Positions 1 to 17,202 are shown, counted from the stretch's first letter. The stretch: DNA of 64,000 bases from Zonotrichia leucophrys gambelii (GCF_028769735.1 NC_088170.1:53973585-54037584), one strand, 5' to 3'. Made by a program: numbers and translations. Notes: generated by a model from the sequence alone, not told the origin.

Positions 1-23
1 CTAGAAATCAATTCTGATTGGAG
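1..23 (+). CDS. ALG12: ALG12, end of penultimate coding exon (partial)
   Basis: The first 23 bases read, in frame, Leu-Glu-Ile-Asn-Ser-Asp-Trp and then the first two bases (AG) of an Arg codon. They stop at a good splice donor, GTATGT, at 24-29. The split codon is completed by the G at 3998, the first base of the exon that carries the recognisable ALG12 C-terminus. The joined residues (NSDWR followed by YDKRED) resemble the same stretch of vertebrate ALG12 as I recall it (NSAWR-YDKRED). The rest of the gene lies to the left of the window. Frame, phase and residue match agree, so I am fairly sure although the piece is tiny. Confidence 0.85.
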
Positions 24-4229
<4,206 letters not shown>

Positions 4230-5320
4230 CTGTGAATTTTAAGTAAGCCTTTTGATGTGCTTTTGCTGATGATTGAACTATGTAAGACAGCAGCAAATTG
4301 TCATTCCAGCACTGCAACTCAGCTTCTGTGGAGAGGCACAGAAAATCTCTGTACCAATTGGTATTTAGCTCCGTCCTGTTTCTTACAAATAATACAGTGC
4401 ATTCCTAGTCAGTATATGCTCAGTATGCTGAGTTGTATTGTTAGATATGTTTGAGAGAGGTTGCCTACAAGTTTAGTGGTATTAAGTAAAACCTGTCTAC
4501 TTGGTTTGGTAGTCTGTTTCATCATGTAGCACAGGTATGTCCTAATTGTCCTGTATAAGATACAAAACCAACAGGTTTGTGCTAGGGCAATAATTTGTAA
4601 TCTGTGTGTGCAAAGATGTATTACTTTATGTATCTGCAGGATTGTAACCCCCTCAGCTGTCAGATTGCCAGTGTGAAACCCAACGGTGTTATAAACATAG
4701 GAAAGCCATATTCATCCTTGCTTCGTCCTAATACCTAATTGTGCCCTGTAGGCTACCAAACTAATGAAACATTCACTTAAAAAGCAGTTGGACCTCTTGA
4801 CAAGCACTGCTCCATAACAGATTTGAGTACTGAGGATGATTATCTTCATTCCAGCAGTTCATGAAAAAGCAGTAACTTGGATTTCCTGGGAAAAATAATC
4901 TTTAAAATATTTTTTCCCCTCTTCTGCTGTAATGGTATCTTAATTTTCAGTGTAAAAATTACCTATGAAAATGCCCACTTTAAGATACGTGCTGTTTTCC
5001 TTTTTTTTATTAAGTTTGGAAAGGAGTACTCTAATGTGCCATGTGCTGCATTATATAAACTAGGGTAAGATTGCATGCTCTGTAGTTTCTTTATTAGATG
5101 TTTTTGTTAAGGATGTCTGCATAGATTGCTGAATGGAACAAGCAAAAAAGGTTAGAATTCTGGTTAGGGCCAGTTGTAATATGCCAGAAGTTCCATTAGT
5201 GTAAAATGTCAGAATCGTTGAAAGTATCATGGGCAGAAAACTATTCCTTGCTGACTGAAAACTTGAGTAAAATATAATTATGGAATAAAGTGGTTTGGTT
5301 TTTTTGTTTGTTTGTTTGTT
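4230..5320 (+). other. ALG12: Probable ALG12 3' UTR
   Basis: This is AT-rich non-coding sequence between the ALG12 stop and the first canonical AATAAA on this strand. It holds no ORF with a recognisable product. The UTR extent is inferred only from the polyadenylation signal, so the true end could differ. Confidence 0.5.
5284..5289 (+). terminator. Candidate polyadenylation signal of ALG12
   Basis: This is the first AATAAA after the ALG12 stop on the plus strand. It is followed within 15-35 bases by a GT/T-rich stretch (TGGTTTGG, then TTTG repeats at 5300-5322), as expected of a downstream element. The signal is seen in the sequence; its use is inferred. Confidence 0.55.
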
Positions 5321-5322
5321 TT
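5300..5322 (+). repeat. T-rich (TTTG)n simple repeat
   Basis: This is a short run of T followed by about four TTTG units. It lies just after the AATAAA at 5284 and may double as the GT-rich downstream polyadenylation element. Confidence 0.7.
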
Positions 5323-8300
5323 CTTTTTATTCTTAAATTTGCTTGATTCAGGAACTACCTTTACCTGTGTAGTTTCAGTTTTTAGGACCATGTTTTCTTT
5401 TTGTAGTCTAGATTATATATCAGTGGAACTGATCTGGTGGGGTGGGGCCTGCTCCCTCGAGGGTGGCTGTTGTTGCCCAGGCTTCCTTGGCCTGAGCAGA
5501 TCTGGCAAAAGCAACCTGCAGAACTTGTTGGTCCAGTCTCTGGCCGCTCTTGAAATTTAAATCATTCAAGTATTATCTATTTGACTTGTCTTTGGAAGAA
5601 AACCTAGCTTCCTCCAGAGCCAGTTTGAACATCAAACAATTCACTAGAGACAGAAGGAAATACATGTGCAAATCGCTGCACATTTGGAACCACACAAAGG
5701 AAAACTTTTAAGGATGTAGGTAGGCCTTCATGTTAAGGCTAATAATTTACTTCATGTAACCTCCCCCACATGGAATCCACAACTCAAGAACCCAAACTAA
5801 AATTTATCCTGCCCAGGTGTATACAAATGTCTGTGTGGTTGCTCCAGCTTTCCAAATCCCTGGCTGTCAGAATCTCTGCAGGAACTTGCTTCTATCACCT
5901 ACAGAGAAAAAACCTAGGGCCACTGTGCTTGCAGAATAGGCATCTCAAGCTGTTGTCTGAAGTAGTACTGAAGATGCACACATGAGGCATTTGAAGAGTT
6001 TCATCTTGCTGAATTTCATACTCACATCATAGAATCTTTCCACAGACTTTGGTGTGTGGGTGCTACCTGTGGGACTTAAACCAGTGATGGTGTTCAGCTG
6101 TGGAGCTCAGATTTACTACTGTTCACAGCCTCATCACCCATGGAAATAGAAGCAATCAGCTCAAACTGGGCTTTTACTCTGTTTAGAGAAAGATAAAATA
6201 CCTACAAGGAAACAGGAAAGAGATACTGGATTGCAGTTTTGAAGAGTGTCTGAAGTTTATTTGTGTCCTGTTACATCTAGTCCTCCATGTGTGGTTATTG
6301 AAAGTGCTTAATTTGGAAGTCTGTAACTTTGGTGTTGTAGCTAAAAGGGGTAGATTGTGACCCAGGCAGTGCATGGAGCAGCACAGTACCTGTGGCTGTA
6401 TGACCTCTGTAACAGCATGTATCAGGGCAGGTGTAAGTTGGGTAATAGGAAAAGGTTCTTCACCCAAAGGGTGGCTGGGCACTGAACAGGCAGCCCAGGG
6501 AAGTAGTCACAGCACCAAGCCTGACAGAGTTCAAGGAGTGTTTGGACAGCACTCTCAGACACATGGTGTGTTTCTTGGAGATGTCCTGTGCAGGACCAGG
6601 AGTGAACTTTGATGATCCTTGTGGGTCCTTTCCAACTCATGTATTCCTTTCTAGCTATGATTCTATGGGTAACTGCCTCAGACACAGGCCATCACTTGGA
6701 ATAAGCAGGGGCAGCTGGCAAACTGGGATGAAGATTACTGCAGTTTTTCCCTAAAGGCTGCTTGAATAAAAACAAGCAATCCATGCAACAGAAACTAAAG
6801 CCCTCTCTCCTTAAATTAATTTTCTCGTCTCCAACATCTCGTGTTGCCTTTCTTTAGCTCCACAAGAACAGAGCTTATTTTCTCCTTTCATATAAATTAA
6901 TATTCAGAGTACTTGTGTGTAAGAAAAAAGTGAGTTTAAGTTCCCCTAAATACAAGGCATAAAGGAAGTCTCCTGCTCCTTCTACAAACTTGGAATTGAG
7001 GTAGTACAAGTTCTGCATTTGGGTGACTGCATTAGGAGGAAGCATCAGGTTACAGAATGAATGGGGCAGGTAGGAGGACAGTGACTGAACACTTGGGATT
7101 TTTGAAGGGACTTTAAAGTAATAAATTTCTCATGCTTATTTAAGTTCTTAAAAGAAAAATACCTTTTGACTGATTACAATAAAATTCAGCTTTTCTTAAC
7201 AAAAACAGAAATAAGGTATGTTGAATTAACTGAAGGTTGAATTAACCTGAATAAAGCATAAAGACAGATAGTACAGTTAATCTATAATGCTGATACAGAA
7301 TGAGATTTATTTCAGGGTGTGTTGTTTAAACTCCCCCAGGGTCAAATGTTGTGTAGCATCATACATTGCTCTTTAAGTTTGACTTAATTTCTTGGAAGCA
7401 ATGCTTGTTCCTGTAAAAAGTCCAACAGATTATTTGGACAAAAATATGTCACCATGCCATTTCACTTGAAGAAGGTGAATAATCAGTATCTTACAGCCCG
7501 AGATGTAGGACATTCTTGTTATAAAACTAAATAAAGTAATTGCATGAAAAAAATGTTGTGGAACTTGCCAACAGAGGACATTTCTGGAAGCTGAAAGTAA
7601 AAGCTGCTTCAAAATAAAGGTGAACAGATGACTTGCATCAAGAATCAAAATAACTAAAGATCAAGGAGCAACTTCCAGTTCACAAAGTCTCTAATATCAA
7701 GAGCTGGAAAAAATCAGACTATATTCATCTCACACCTGCCCTAAGTACTTGCTATGGGTCTTTTCTCTTGATCTAAATTGGGGTGAGGAGACATGGAGAA
7801 TGGTTGTATTGGATCTGACATCAAATACATTTTTCTGCCACCACTGAGGGAAAAACAGAGCACATCTCAGGTTGTAACCTTGTTCATCCATCAGAACACA
7901 ACCTCAATGCAATCTATTTGTGCAGTGCATTCTGAAACACTGAGCACACTTCTTTTTCTTGCTCCCTGGCCGTTTCACACATCCCCTTAGTGAGACAGGT
8001 TACACATTCAGAACAAAGTTTGAGATTGTGCTGCTGCTTCTGCAGTTACAGTTGTTCCAGGACCATTCTTATTTTCCTGGATATTTCTAGTTATTCTAAT
8101 GTTAAGAAACTTGGAAATGGATATGAGTTCTTAGCATTGGTTTGCTGTATCAATTTCAGTGCAAGAGAGAGTGTTTCCCTTGCATCTGACAGCATTTTTT
8201 AGTAACTTACACAGAAATTCCAGAAATCATAGCCTAATGTTGCTTGCCTTTACTACAAGTGCTCAGACTTATATACTCCCATTCTAGCACCACCCTCAAA

Positions 8301-10300
8301 GAGCATTCCTTCGTAGCATTCGAAGGCTCCTTCTTGTACAAGTGACTTCACTGTTTGCAAGAAAAGAAAACTTTTCATCAAGCTGAGCTTATCATTGATG
8401 TAAGCAAGAGTTCTTAGCCACAACTGTCTCAGTGAGCTGCTTACATAATTAGTCTCAACTGTGCCAAAACTAATGTTAAGAGGCTGTTAAACAGTGAGAC
8501 ATGAAATGCATCACTATCTGCTTAACATGACACCAAAGATTAAAAGGATATTTGCAAAAATTCCTTATGCTAAATAACAAATCTCTCTATAAAGGTTTTC
8601 TTCATTTCCTATTTATATATGTAGGATTTCAAAGTGTAACTGGTCCATTTTGTATGCAGCTACTTATTTTAGATCAGCTCTTTAGATAACCATGAGCAAC
8701 TACAACTACTTTTTGGTTGATTATTTCAGACCTTTATGATAGAAAGGGAAGCCAGTGTTTCTTTTGAAATTCTACATCTTACTGTTATAGGCAGTCTTTC
8801 ACCAATTCTGCTTTATTTCAGCTACAGCTGCCCATGGTTCTGTACCAAGGCTTCATCAGTTTGTGCCAAGTATAAGGTAAATATGCTACCTGAAATGGAA
8901 TCCACCTTTTCCTTTAAAACCGCCAACTTAGGAAGCTGGAAGAAGGCATTGGTTCATAGATTAAATAAAAGAGTTGGGGACAGCTTAAGCAAAGATCCAG
9001 TCCTTAGAACCCAAGTTGATACCTGAGTCGGGGACATCACCCTGGTTACTATTTCTGGTTGGCATACTCATTTTATGAAATCACTTTTGGGTCAGCTTTG
9101 CAATGAAACCAAGAAGGTAAAGAATCACTGTTTCTTGTTGCTAAGAATAAAATAAAAGATGAATATGTTTGTGTAACAGTAAAATGCTTAGTTTATAAAA
9201 TCTAAGTAATCTAAAACTAGAAATAATTGTATATTATATATATGTGTGTGTCTGTGTGTATTTAGTTTTCCTATGTTTGGAGGTAATGAAATGAAAATTT
9301 AATATGGTCAGGTCTGAATAATGGCAGGAAAAAAAAGCTACTTTAAGGGAGAAATCTCAGAAACTGTAAACACCTACTCTGAGCTGTCACCAATTCAATC
9401 AGTTACATCCTTACGTGGTCTTGACACTGCTCTAGTTGAGATTTCAGTTCTTCATAAATTCAGAAGCTACTTTTGAGAAGCAAGGGGTATTGGTAGTAAA
9501 TGCTCACTGACTAAATTCTGCAAACATGTTTTCTTCCCTTGGACTTGGTGAGCAGGGAAAGAGGCCCCATATAAAAAGAAGCAAATGTGGGGGAAGCATT
9601 ATCTTAGGTTTCTGAAGCATAATATACATCTCAATAGATACTTTCCATTATATACCCTTCACAAGACCTGAGTTCTTTGAAAAGGCTGTTGTAGATCTCA
9701 ACTTCTTCCCCTTCCTACCTTTATTACTACAAAGTATTTTTGTGTATAGTTGCCACACCTGCCTACTTTTAAAAGGAGCAAAAGCTTTAAGATTTTTATG
9801 ATGACCAAGTATCATCTACACTTTACTTTCAATGCTAACACTGAAAAAAAGTCTGCTTACTACATTTATTTCTGAAGTTGCTAATGTACTGAAAGTATCT
9901 GTTTAAGTATCACTGTGGCAGGGTCACCATGTTATGCATCAGAGAACTGTCTGCTGCCACAGGGATTGGTGCAGCACAATCGCAGGCTGATGAGAACTCC
10001 CACTATTTACAGCTTTGTCAGTCTAAGGGTAAGCACTGTAAAAATTGCTTTTTAAAATTTTTTAAATTTTGGGGAGGTCTTCTCTATTACAAATATGAGA
10101 AAGGTTGTAAAACCCTAAAATTTTAGCAATCACTGAGAATTTGTATTAAAACTAATAAGGCAAACCCAACATAAAACACAGTCACTCAATAACTTACCTC
10201 AAGCTTCAATGAAAGCTTTCAGCCCTTCTTTTGGAATCATTCTTTTCTGACAGGCAGCAATGCCTGATCTGAAGGACATGCTCCTGTAACTCCTATATAA
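5323..10300. other. Convergent intergenic region between ALG12 and ZBED4
   Basis: Apart from one CR1 copy (6433-6668) and a TA/TG-rich patch near 9234-9262, I see no gene, RNA or regulatory element I can support. ORFs here are under 100 codons, overlap one another on both strands and match nothing I know. The right-hand part may belong to a long ZBED4 3' UTR. Confidence 0.55.
6433..6668 (+). mobile_element. CR1-type LINE, truncated 3' end
   Basis: The typical CR1 3' order is visible: 'aggttcttcacccaaagggtggctgggcactg' in part, 'gcagcccagggaagt', 'ttcaaggagtgtttggaca', 'gtcctgtgcaggaccagg', 'gatccttgtgggtcc' and 'ttccaactca', ending at 'gattctatggg'. The copy is non-coding. Confidence 0.88.
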
Positions 10301-10354
10301 GGATCAAGGCTTACAACTGAAAACAGCAGCTTTATGTTCTCAGTTTCCCTTATT

Positions 10355-12931
10355 TTTATTTAAGAATTAAGTGCTTCAATTTTAAGGTCTTTTGGGCCTG
10401 CATATTATCTTAAAAATTCTAACATAAGTCTTTAATACATTCTTACCAAGCTGACACTGAAACAGTGTGGTCTTAGGAACTAAACCCTTTAAAAATCTAA
10501 ATGGAACCAAAATGAAAAAGGGAAATTGCGGGTATAAATAGCCTAACTTGATGAAATTTTACTTTTAAAAATAGTGACTAGTTCTTGTGTTCTCAGGATG
10601 TTTTGACAAAAAGCATGACTATACAATTAATTATCTGTATGACTAAGAAGCAGATTTTGGACTACAAAATGCCATCACTACAACTCTCCACACAGGGAGT
10701 TTGATAGGAGCTACAGCAAAGACTCCCTTCAGAGGAGCCAAGATTCTTGAGTCCAGAGAGCTGATTTTCAGGTGAGCTTGTTCACTGCCAGCATTCCTCC
10801 TTGTTTGATGTGACTCCACAATGCTTCAAGTCATAGCCTGTATTTATGTTCAAGCCTTGAGTGAAAATTGTATCACTTATTTATAAAGAAAAATGTTTTT
10901 TTATCCTCTCTCCTCTCCACTGGTTTGGAGAGATTAAAAATCTCCTCTACATGGGTCAAGGTTATATTCACAGTTAAAATGTAGAAGAAAAAGACTGAGA
11001 TAATAATTAACCAGTAACCATTTAAACATGTTTCCCAATAAGCTGCTTCAAACTCACCTACTTCCAGCTACATATAAACTAGACCAAATTGTTTTATTAC
11101 TGCAGGAAAAATGTGTGCTGTTCTCATTTAACTCTAGAAGAACAAAGAGATGCTGGCTGTTGATAGAAGTAAACATCATCCTTTAAAACACTGCAGGGAA
11201 AAAAGCAGTATTAGTCTTTCCCAAGTGCACTACGTAGTCATTTACTTAAATTGTATAGATATAAACATAACATGATGGAATAACACTTGAAATACCTGAA
11301 ACTGTAAAATGTTTAGAGAAACAACACATGGAAACCAGAGCCACTTGGGAAGTAATTCAACCAATGTTCCTGAAGTTAAAACAGTTTTGGAAAATGAAAA
11401 GAAGCAGAATCCAGGCTCAAGTCCAAAGAGCTGAATGGAAAACCTGTCTTTTCAAATAACTTGTTCTGTGGTACATTTATGATTACAATTGTTTGAATTA
11501 ATTTTTAGTCAATGGTTGTCTTAAATCCATCTGAAAATAAAAGGCAGTGTTGACTACCACTGGAAAATTGCAAATAAAATGTTTAATTTCAGAAACTGAG
11601 TTCACCATTTATAAATACACTAAAACATAGTAAATGCAAAATTAGATTAGGCATAGGTAGAGTATTTTAACAAAGCTACAACTTTTCTAAAAGGTCATAG
11701 GCAAATGATGACTTGTTTCCCAAAAATGTATTCAATGAAAACTGAAATTAAAAGATAAGTCTTTCTAGAGAAAAACTAAGGAGAATGTTCCTTTCAAATT
11801 AAAATGCTGGCTATTTTTTCCACCTTATTTGAAACTTTAAGGGCTTTATATCCCACTTGCCTGATGGACACCAACAGTCAGGAATCAACCCTACTACATA
11901 TAGTTCTAAGCAGTGCACCATATCCATAAGGCTATTACTGAAAACCAGAAGATCAGTTATTTCTGTACTAGGAGCTTTAAGAAAGGCTGTTCTACACAAT
12001 TGAAATTACATTAGGAGTAAGGGCTCAATTTTTACAATAGGGACCTTATAGTTTTGATGCACTAAAGATTAGAAAAGGCTTCAGAATGACATTTAGAGTC
12101 TTCCTGGTAAGTTTCTTGCCTTTTTTGTACACAGCATTAAATAACAAGCATTAATTCACAAACTTTGAGAACTTCCAAAGACCTTTTATAAATACCCAGA
12201 ATATTTCTGTAATTCACTTAAAATGTAAAGCCTGAACAGGAGACCCCAGAATGGGAAGTTTTACTACCGATTGCTGTATAAGTGACGTTCCATCTCATGT
12301 TAAATTTAAGATTTATTTTCAGATATTAAGTCAACAGTCTCCTGTAAACACATCTTCCTCAATAACTTCTTAATCCTTTAAGTACTTTAGGGCTTGCAGT
12401 TAAAAACATCATATGATAAAAAGACAGCTTGAACCCCATCTTTCACGTACAGCTTTCTTTTGACAACTACAAAACCTGTTTTCTTGCAATTAAAGCAATG
12501 TTCAACTAAAATACAGTACCTGGTTTATGGTTTTTACATAATAATTGAATAAAAAACTACAGAATAGAACTGTTTACATCTTTTTTTTCTTTTTTTTTTT
12601 TTGCCATTCTATTAAAACAAATGACTGCGCTTTTTAAAGTTCATTTACAATTATGGATTAAAACCTACATAATTTTGTATAATTTGACGAGACAGGCTAT
12701 CTCTAGTGTGAACTTTTAAAAAACATATATACAATATCTGGCCTGAAGTACTATGAATAAGGCACATGTAGACATATTGAAAGCTGAAAAAAATGAATCT
12801 AAAATTTGGAATTATAGTCACTGATTAGATGTCATACATGGCCCCTACTGGAGCAATTTAAAAATCCAAGTTATAGATATTAATATCCAGTGAGCAACAA
12901 TAGATTTAGTCTAGCAGTTTGTTCATTAGTT
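10355..12931 (-). other. ZBED4: Probable ZBED4 3' UTR (end uncertain)
   Basis: This is AT-rich non-coding sequence downstream of the ZBED4 stop on the minus strand. AATAAA hexamers on the minus strand (TTTATT on plus) occur at 12312-12317, 11093-11098 and 10355-10360, and I cannot choose between them from sequence alone. A 22-base T-rich tract at 12581-12602 would be an A-rich tract in the mRNA. RNA reads or 3'-end tags would fix the end. Confidence 0.4.
12581..12602 (-). repeat. Homopolymer T/A tract
   Basis: The tract is T with one C on the plus strand, hence A-rich in the presumed ZBED4 3' UTR. It is a possible internal-priming site for oligo-dT cDNA. Confidence 0.8.
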
Positions 12932-15900
12932 TCAATACTGGAAGTATATTAAAGGAAGATTCACTTTCAAAAAGATAAGCTTTTCAAAGTGTTCAATCAT
13001 TAACCTTGACTGACTAAAGTTGTTGCTTTCATTGGATGTATTAAACAATCTCTCTGAAGGAACAATGCTTGGTGGACAACCCAAGAACCTGACAGCCAAT
13101 TTTGACAGTACTGGCCAAGATGACTTTTTAAAGTTCCAGTAAGTTAGAGGATCACAGTTATGCTCAAGCACTTCTTCCTCCAAATAAGAAAGCACCATTT
13201 CCTCTGGTAACTTTGCTCTCTCTTTCAGGTCTTTTGTTTTCTTCATGTCACCCATGAGTGACCAGAGATTATCTTCCCCATAAGAATTTGTAGATGGTGA
13301 ACCTATATCACATCCATTGGAAACAGGTTTATCATCATTTGAGGTAGAACTCATTATTTCCAGCTCCCTGATTAAGTCTTGTTTATATTGTTCAGCCTCC
13401 TCTTCTGTAAATAACGATGTTTTATACCGGGGATCCAGAAGTGTAGCAAAAATGTACCTTGGATCATGAAGTGTGGAGGACAATCTGCTCACCATAGCTT
13501 CTTTCAAAGATTTCAGCATAGTATCTATGCCCATAGTTTCCTCAAAAAGCATTTCTATTTTCCTGTTAAGTATATGAATCATTGGAATCACTTGGCTTAG
13601 AGTAGACATGTGTGTACTCATCTCCCTACTTGCAGCTTCAAAAGGTTTGAGTGCGTGACACACTGACTGCATGACTTCCCACTGATCACAACTTATCAGC
13701 TCCCGGAAGCTGCACTCTATCGACATTTCGTCAATTGCTCTTTTCTGTTCAATAAGGCGTTCAAGCATATGGAACGATGTATTCCACTTGGATGGAACAT
13801 CTTGTATTAGCTGATGCTGAGGCAACTCATACTCTTTCTGCAGCTCAGCTAACTTCTCTTTTGCTTTTGCTGACCGATGGACACGTTCACAGATCTTCCT
13901 TGCAATACTAAGCAAATTCTGAACCATTCTCTGGCTTTTAATAGCCTCATTTACAATTACATTAACAGTGTGACTAAAACATTGTACACTTGAGTGATCA
14001 CCTTCATTTAAAGTTTTCTCTATGCTCTGATTATCAGTAACAGTAATCCCAATCTGAAGTCCAATTGAAGTAATCCACGTTTCCCACCAGTATTCTAGCT
14101 GCTTTTGAATACTGATTCCATTGTAGTCGCAGTCGATCTGTGATACATTTAATAGTGCTGAGCAATGGTAATCCTCACACTGTGGTCGAAATGAAGACTC
14201 AAATGTTACCCAGTGAGCAGTCAGGGTTAGATATTCTCGTGTTTGGTTGCTCATCCATATTCCAGATGTAAAATGGATCACTCCACTTTCAGCTTCTTTA
14301 AGATGTGAAATAATTATTTGTTTTACGTTATCATACATATCTGGAATTGCTGTCCTAGAAAAGTAAGATGGAGAAGGTAAAGAATACTGAGGTTGCAAAT
14401 ATTCAAGCAGCCTGTTAAAGCCAATGTTGTCTACAAAAGAATATGGCTGAAGGTCAAGTGCAATCATTTCAGCTACAAGACTTGTGATTTTTTTGGCAAC
14501 TGGATGAGAGTCACAAAACTTTTCATTGGTTTCATCAAAATTTGAAGATCCTAGTAATTCTGTGCGGAGTGGCATGTGATTATCCGTAGATGAGGATAAC
14601 ACTGTCTCTGGGACATCAGTTTTCAAAACATTGTTATGGAACCGCTGCAAATGTCTTAGAAGGCAACTCGTGCCTAGGTTTGTTGGCTTTTTCCCCCTAC
14701 TTATTATACGTCCACAGTGTGTACATATTACTTTTGTTGAATCTGCAGAACAAATTGAAAAGTGATTCCACAGTTTTGAGGTCTTCTTACTATTAACAGG
14801 AAATATAATTTGATTATCATGTGTAACCATTGTAGGCAAGTCAGTCAACTTTGAGGATGAACATTCTGCAGAAGCCAAAGTGGCATAAGGTGAATTTGCC
14901 AAACTCACATCAAGAAAGCTCTTTTGGTTTCCAATTACATCAGGATGGCGTCTATATAGGTGTCTCATTAAGCAGCTTGTGCCCACATCTCCTTTCTTAC
15001 CACGACTTATCATACAACTGCAGTATCTGCATACTGCTTTTAGACTGTCTGCAGGTGAGAGTGAAAAGTGGTGCCAGACTTCTGACTTAAGCCTTTTCAT
15101 AATCCTTTTATTTTGCTGAAACACAGCAGTAGGTTCAAATATTAGTGGACCTAATCCCTCACACTGTTTTTCAGGAGATGAAACAAAGGAGACTTCCCCT
15201 ATATCATCAGAAGATGACAGCATTGAGTCTTCCACTAGAGTATCTCCCGAAGTGAGATTAGTATGGATCTCCTCGGAGATTCTGTCTGGAGAAGAGGAAA
15301 CAGAAGTTGGTTCTTTCATTAGTTTTCCAGGAGAGGATGACATAGAATTCAGATCACTGTCTGATGGTAGTAAAGAAGGCAAGAGAGTAGGAGGTGCAGT
15401 GTAGAGAGGTGGTATGCTGGTACCACCCCCATTCTCTTGCAGGACAATGGAACGATGGGCTCTCCACATGTGTCTTATTAAACAACTCGTTCCTAGGTCT
15501 TTTCCATTTTTTCCTCTACTGAATTCATTCATGCAGTGGATGCAAACAGCTTTAGAATTATCTAGAGGTGACAAATAGAAGTGTTTCCAGACAGCGGATC
15601 TCCTTCTAGAACCCGATGCACTCTTTGGAATTACAACTGTTTTTTCTGCTACATTCTCAACAGTGTCATCATATTGGTTGTTGGCTTGCTGTGGAGATGA
15701 ACCAACCATGACTTCTTCTTTGCTGCACTTTTCAGAGACTGAGAGGTCTGATATTTCTTCAGAAGAAACAATAGAAACAGATTCCTCAATTATTCGATCT
15801 GGAGATGGTATTTTAGAAGCCATTTTCTTGACCAGTTTTATGGGGGATAACATAGAACTCAGATCTCCAACATCTGCAGACTGAGGTGGCAGCAATAATG

Positions 15901-16450
15901 TAGATGAAGAAAAGGAAGATATACCTGGCATAGTTCCATTTTCTTGAATTAGTACAGTGGGATGTGCTCTCCTCACGTGTCTCATGAGACAACTTGTACT
16001 CAGGTCCTTTTCATTTTTACCCCTGCTAAATTCTTTCATACAGTACATACATATTGCTTTAGTGCTATCTCTAGGAGATATAAAAAAATGGTTCCAAGCA
16101 GGTGACTTTTTTCTGGAGCTTATGTTTCTGCTAGAAAGGAGGCTTTGTGTCACAGCTTCCATTGCTACATCATACAGCGTATTACTATACTGAGAAAAAA
16201 GTGATCCATAATCATCTTCATTTTCTGTAGACAAATATTTGCCAGAGTTGTTTGTAATGAAGTTCTTTTCTTTGTCTTCCTGTTCATCACTACTGTCTGC
16301 ATGTTTGAAATCATCTTGTTCTGACTTTATATCCGTTCTTTCAAGAGTACAGTTAATGCTGTTGTCTTCTTGCTCTACTTTCAAGTTATTGATTTTGCCC
16401 AACACAAAAGTATCATCCATTCCGGGGCAATCTGCTTTACTCATGTCCAT
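12932..16450 (-). CDS. ZBED4: ZBED4, zinc finger BED-type protein 4 (1,172 aa, complete)
   Basis: This is a nuclear DNA-binding protein derived from a hAT transposase and recognised along its full length. Residues are numbered from the ATG at 16450. Four BED fingers are visible: C134/C137-H158/H163, C303/C306-H327/H332, C474/C477-H497/H502 and C576/C579-H600/H605, each preceded by a W..F aromatic pair and an 'SRGK' segment. Ser-rich acidic linkers separate them. From about 640 a hAT RNase-H-like region follows with TDN (D806), CFSH (824-827) and KWNTSF (from 888), then the C-terminal dimerisation signature around 1100-1160 with PSERLF (E1133). The position usually holding the first catalytic Asp reads SGIWMS (G730), so transposase activity is not expected. 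The frame also opens at a TTG three codons earlier. I chose the ATG because it puts Cys8-Pro9 where human ZBED4 has it, and the length (human 1,171 as I recall) then fits. The coding sequence has no intron or frameshift. Confidence 0.97.
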   Translation of the reverse strand: MDMSKADCPGMDDTFVLGKINNLKVEQEDNSINCTLERTDIKSEQDDFKHADSSDEQEDKEKNFITNNSGKYLSTENEDDYGSLFSQYSNTLYDVAMEAVTQSLLSSRNISSRKKSPAWNHFFISPRDSTKAICMYCMKEFSRGKNEKDLSTSCLMRHVRRAHPTVLIQENGTMPGISSFSSSTLLLPPQSADVGDLSSMLSPIKLVKKMASKIPSPDRIIEESVSIVSSEEISDLSVSEKCSKEEVMVGSSPQQANNQYDDTVENVAEKTVVIPKSASGSRRRSAVWKHFYLSPLDNSKAVCIHCMNEFSRGKNGKDLGTSCLIRHMWRAHRSIVLQENGGGTSIPPLYTAPPTLLPSLLPSDSDLNSMSSSPGKLMKEPTSVSSSPDRISEEIHTNLTSGDTLVEDSMLSSSDDIGEVSFVSSPEKQCEGLGPLIFEPTAVFQQNKRIMKRLKSEVWHHFSLSPADSLKAVCRYCSCMISRGKKGDVGTSCLMRHLYRRHPDVIGNQKSFLDVSLANSPYATLASAECSSSKLTDLPTMVTHDNQIIFPVNSKKTSKLWNHFSICSADSTKVICTHCGRIISRGKKPTNLGTSCLLRHLQRFHNNVLKTDVPETVLSSSTDNHMPLRTELLGSSNFDETNEKFCDSHPVAKKITSLVAEMIALDLQPYSFVDNIGFNRLLEYLQPQYSLPSPSYFSRTAIPDMYDNVKQIIISHLKEAESGVIHFTSGIWMSNQTREYLTLTAHWVTFESSFRPQCEDYHCSALLNVSQIDCDYNGISIQKQLEYWWETWITSIGLQIGITVTDNQSIEKTLNEGDHSSVQCFSHTVNVIVNEAIKSQRMVQNLLSIARKICERVHRSAKAKEKLAELQKEYELPQHQLIQDVPSKWNTSFHMLERLIEQKRAIDEMSIECSFRELISCDQWEVMQSVCHALKPFEAASREMSTHMSTLSQVIPMIHILNRKIEMLFEETMGIDTMLKSLKEAMVSRLSSTLHDPRYIFATLLDPRYKTSLFTEEEAEQYKQDLIRELEIMSSTSNDDKPVSNGCDIGSPSTNSYGEDNLWSLMGDMKKTKDLKERAKLPEEMVLSYLEEEVLEHNCDPLTYWNFKKSSWPVLSKLAVRFLGCPPSIVPSERLFNTSNESNNFSQSRLMIEHFEKLIFLKVNLPLIYFQY

Positions 16451-16461
16451 GGATGACAAAT

Positions 16462-16474
16462 TCTTGCCAAGACT
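16462..16474 (-). other. Candidate 3' splice site before the ZBED4 start
   Basis: On the minus strand two AG dinucleotides precede the ATG: one at 16473-16474 (...AATGAAG|TC) and one at 16463-16464 (GGCAAG|AA). Either would leave a leader of about 12-22 bases before the ATG. An in-frame TGA lies just upstream of the second. The upstream tract is AT-rich rather than strongly pyrimidine-rich, so the exact acceptor is uncertain. Confidence 0.4.
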
Positions 16475-17188
16475 TCATTTATTAATAAATATAGATAATT
16501 TAAAAGATTATTTAAAATTTGATTAAAATGATGTATCTTGTATACTGAATGTAAAACAAAATGTGTGCATGTGTTAAAATAATCTCTGGTTTATGAATTC
16601 CGTGTTGTGAATAAGCAAATATAATTAGTGATGAAAATGCATTTAAAAATTATAGACTTAATTAATGGAATCCCATTTTTTTTCCCAGGATCAGGACATT
16701 TCAGGTCATAGATGAATGTTCTCAAAGACAGCTACTGCTAAATGCTTCATGTTGTAGATATAATTCTAAAAATGGATGTTCTATTTTCTTGTTGAAGAAA
16801 GCCATTCTGTTCATCTTGATTGGGCAACTGAGATTCTTTTACACCATCTACAAAAAAAAAAAATAAAATCAGAAGACAAAATTGACTAAGGCACATTAAA
16901 GAACTACAGTAAAAGTGACATTAAAGCAGGCACTAGGTATTCTGCATGTTTTAATTTTTTTTCTCTTTTGAAATAAAAACAATTCAATGTACTATTGAAA
17001 AAAAAGGAAAAAGCCCAACATTTATTCGATACATTTATTGTGGCAAAATATGTCTACATATGCAGCTTTGGTTTACCTTTGACAAAAAGAGTCCAAGCAT
17101 CACTTTCATATTTGCTCGCAAATACCTGTGCCTATCCTACATCATCATTCAACCACTGCACGCACACATATTCCAAAGTACACAAACA

Positions 17189-17202
17189 GACACACACACA
17201 CA
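17189..17202 (+). repeat. Short (CA)n microsatellite
   Basis: This is a run of about seven CA dinucleotides in ZBED4 intron 1. It is short and has no evident function. Confidence 0.6.

Noticed and set aside
5400..5560. Locally G+C-richer patch that looked like a repeat or exon
   Set aside because: I could match it to neither a CR1 segment nor a coding exon, and no splice sites frame it.
16451..16459. TTG as the ZBED4 start
   Set aside because: A non-ATG start is not needed. The ATG at 16450 matches the mammalian N-terminus spacing.
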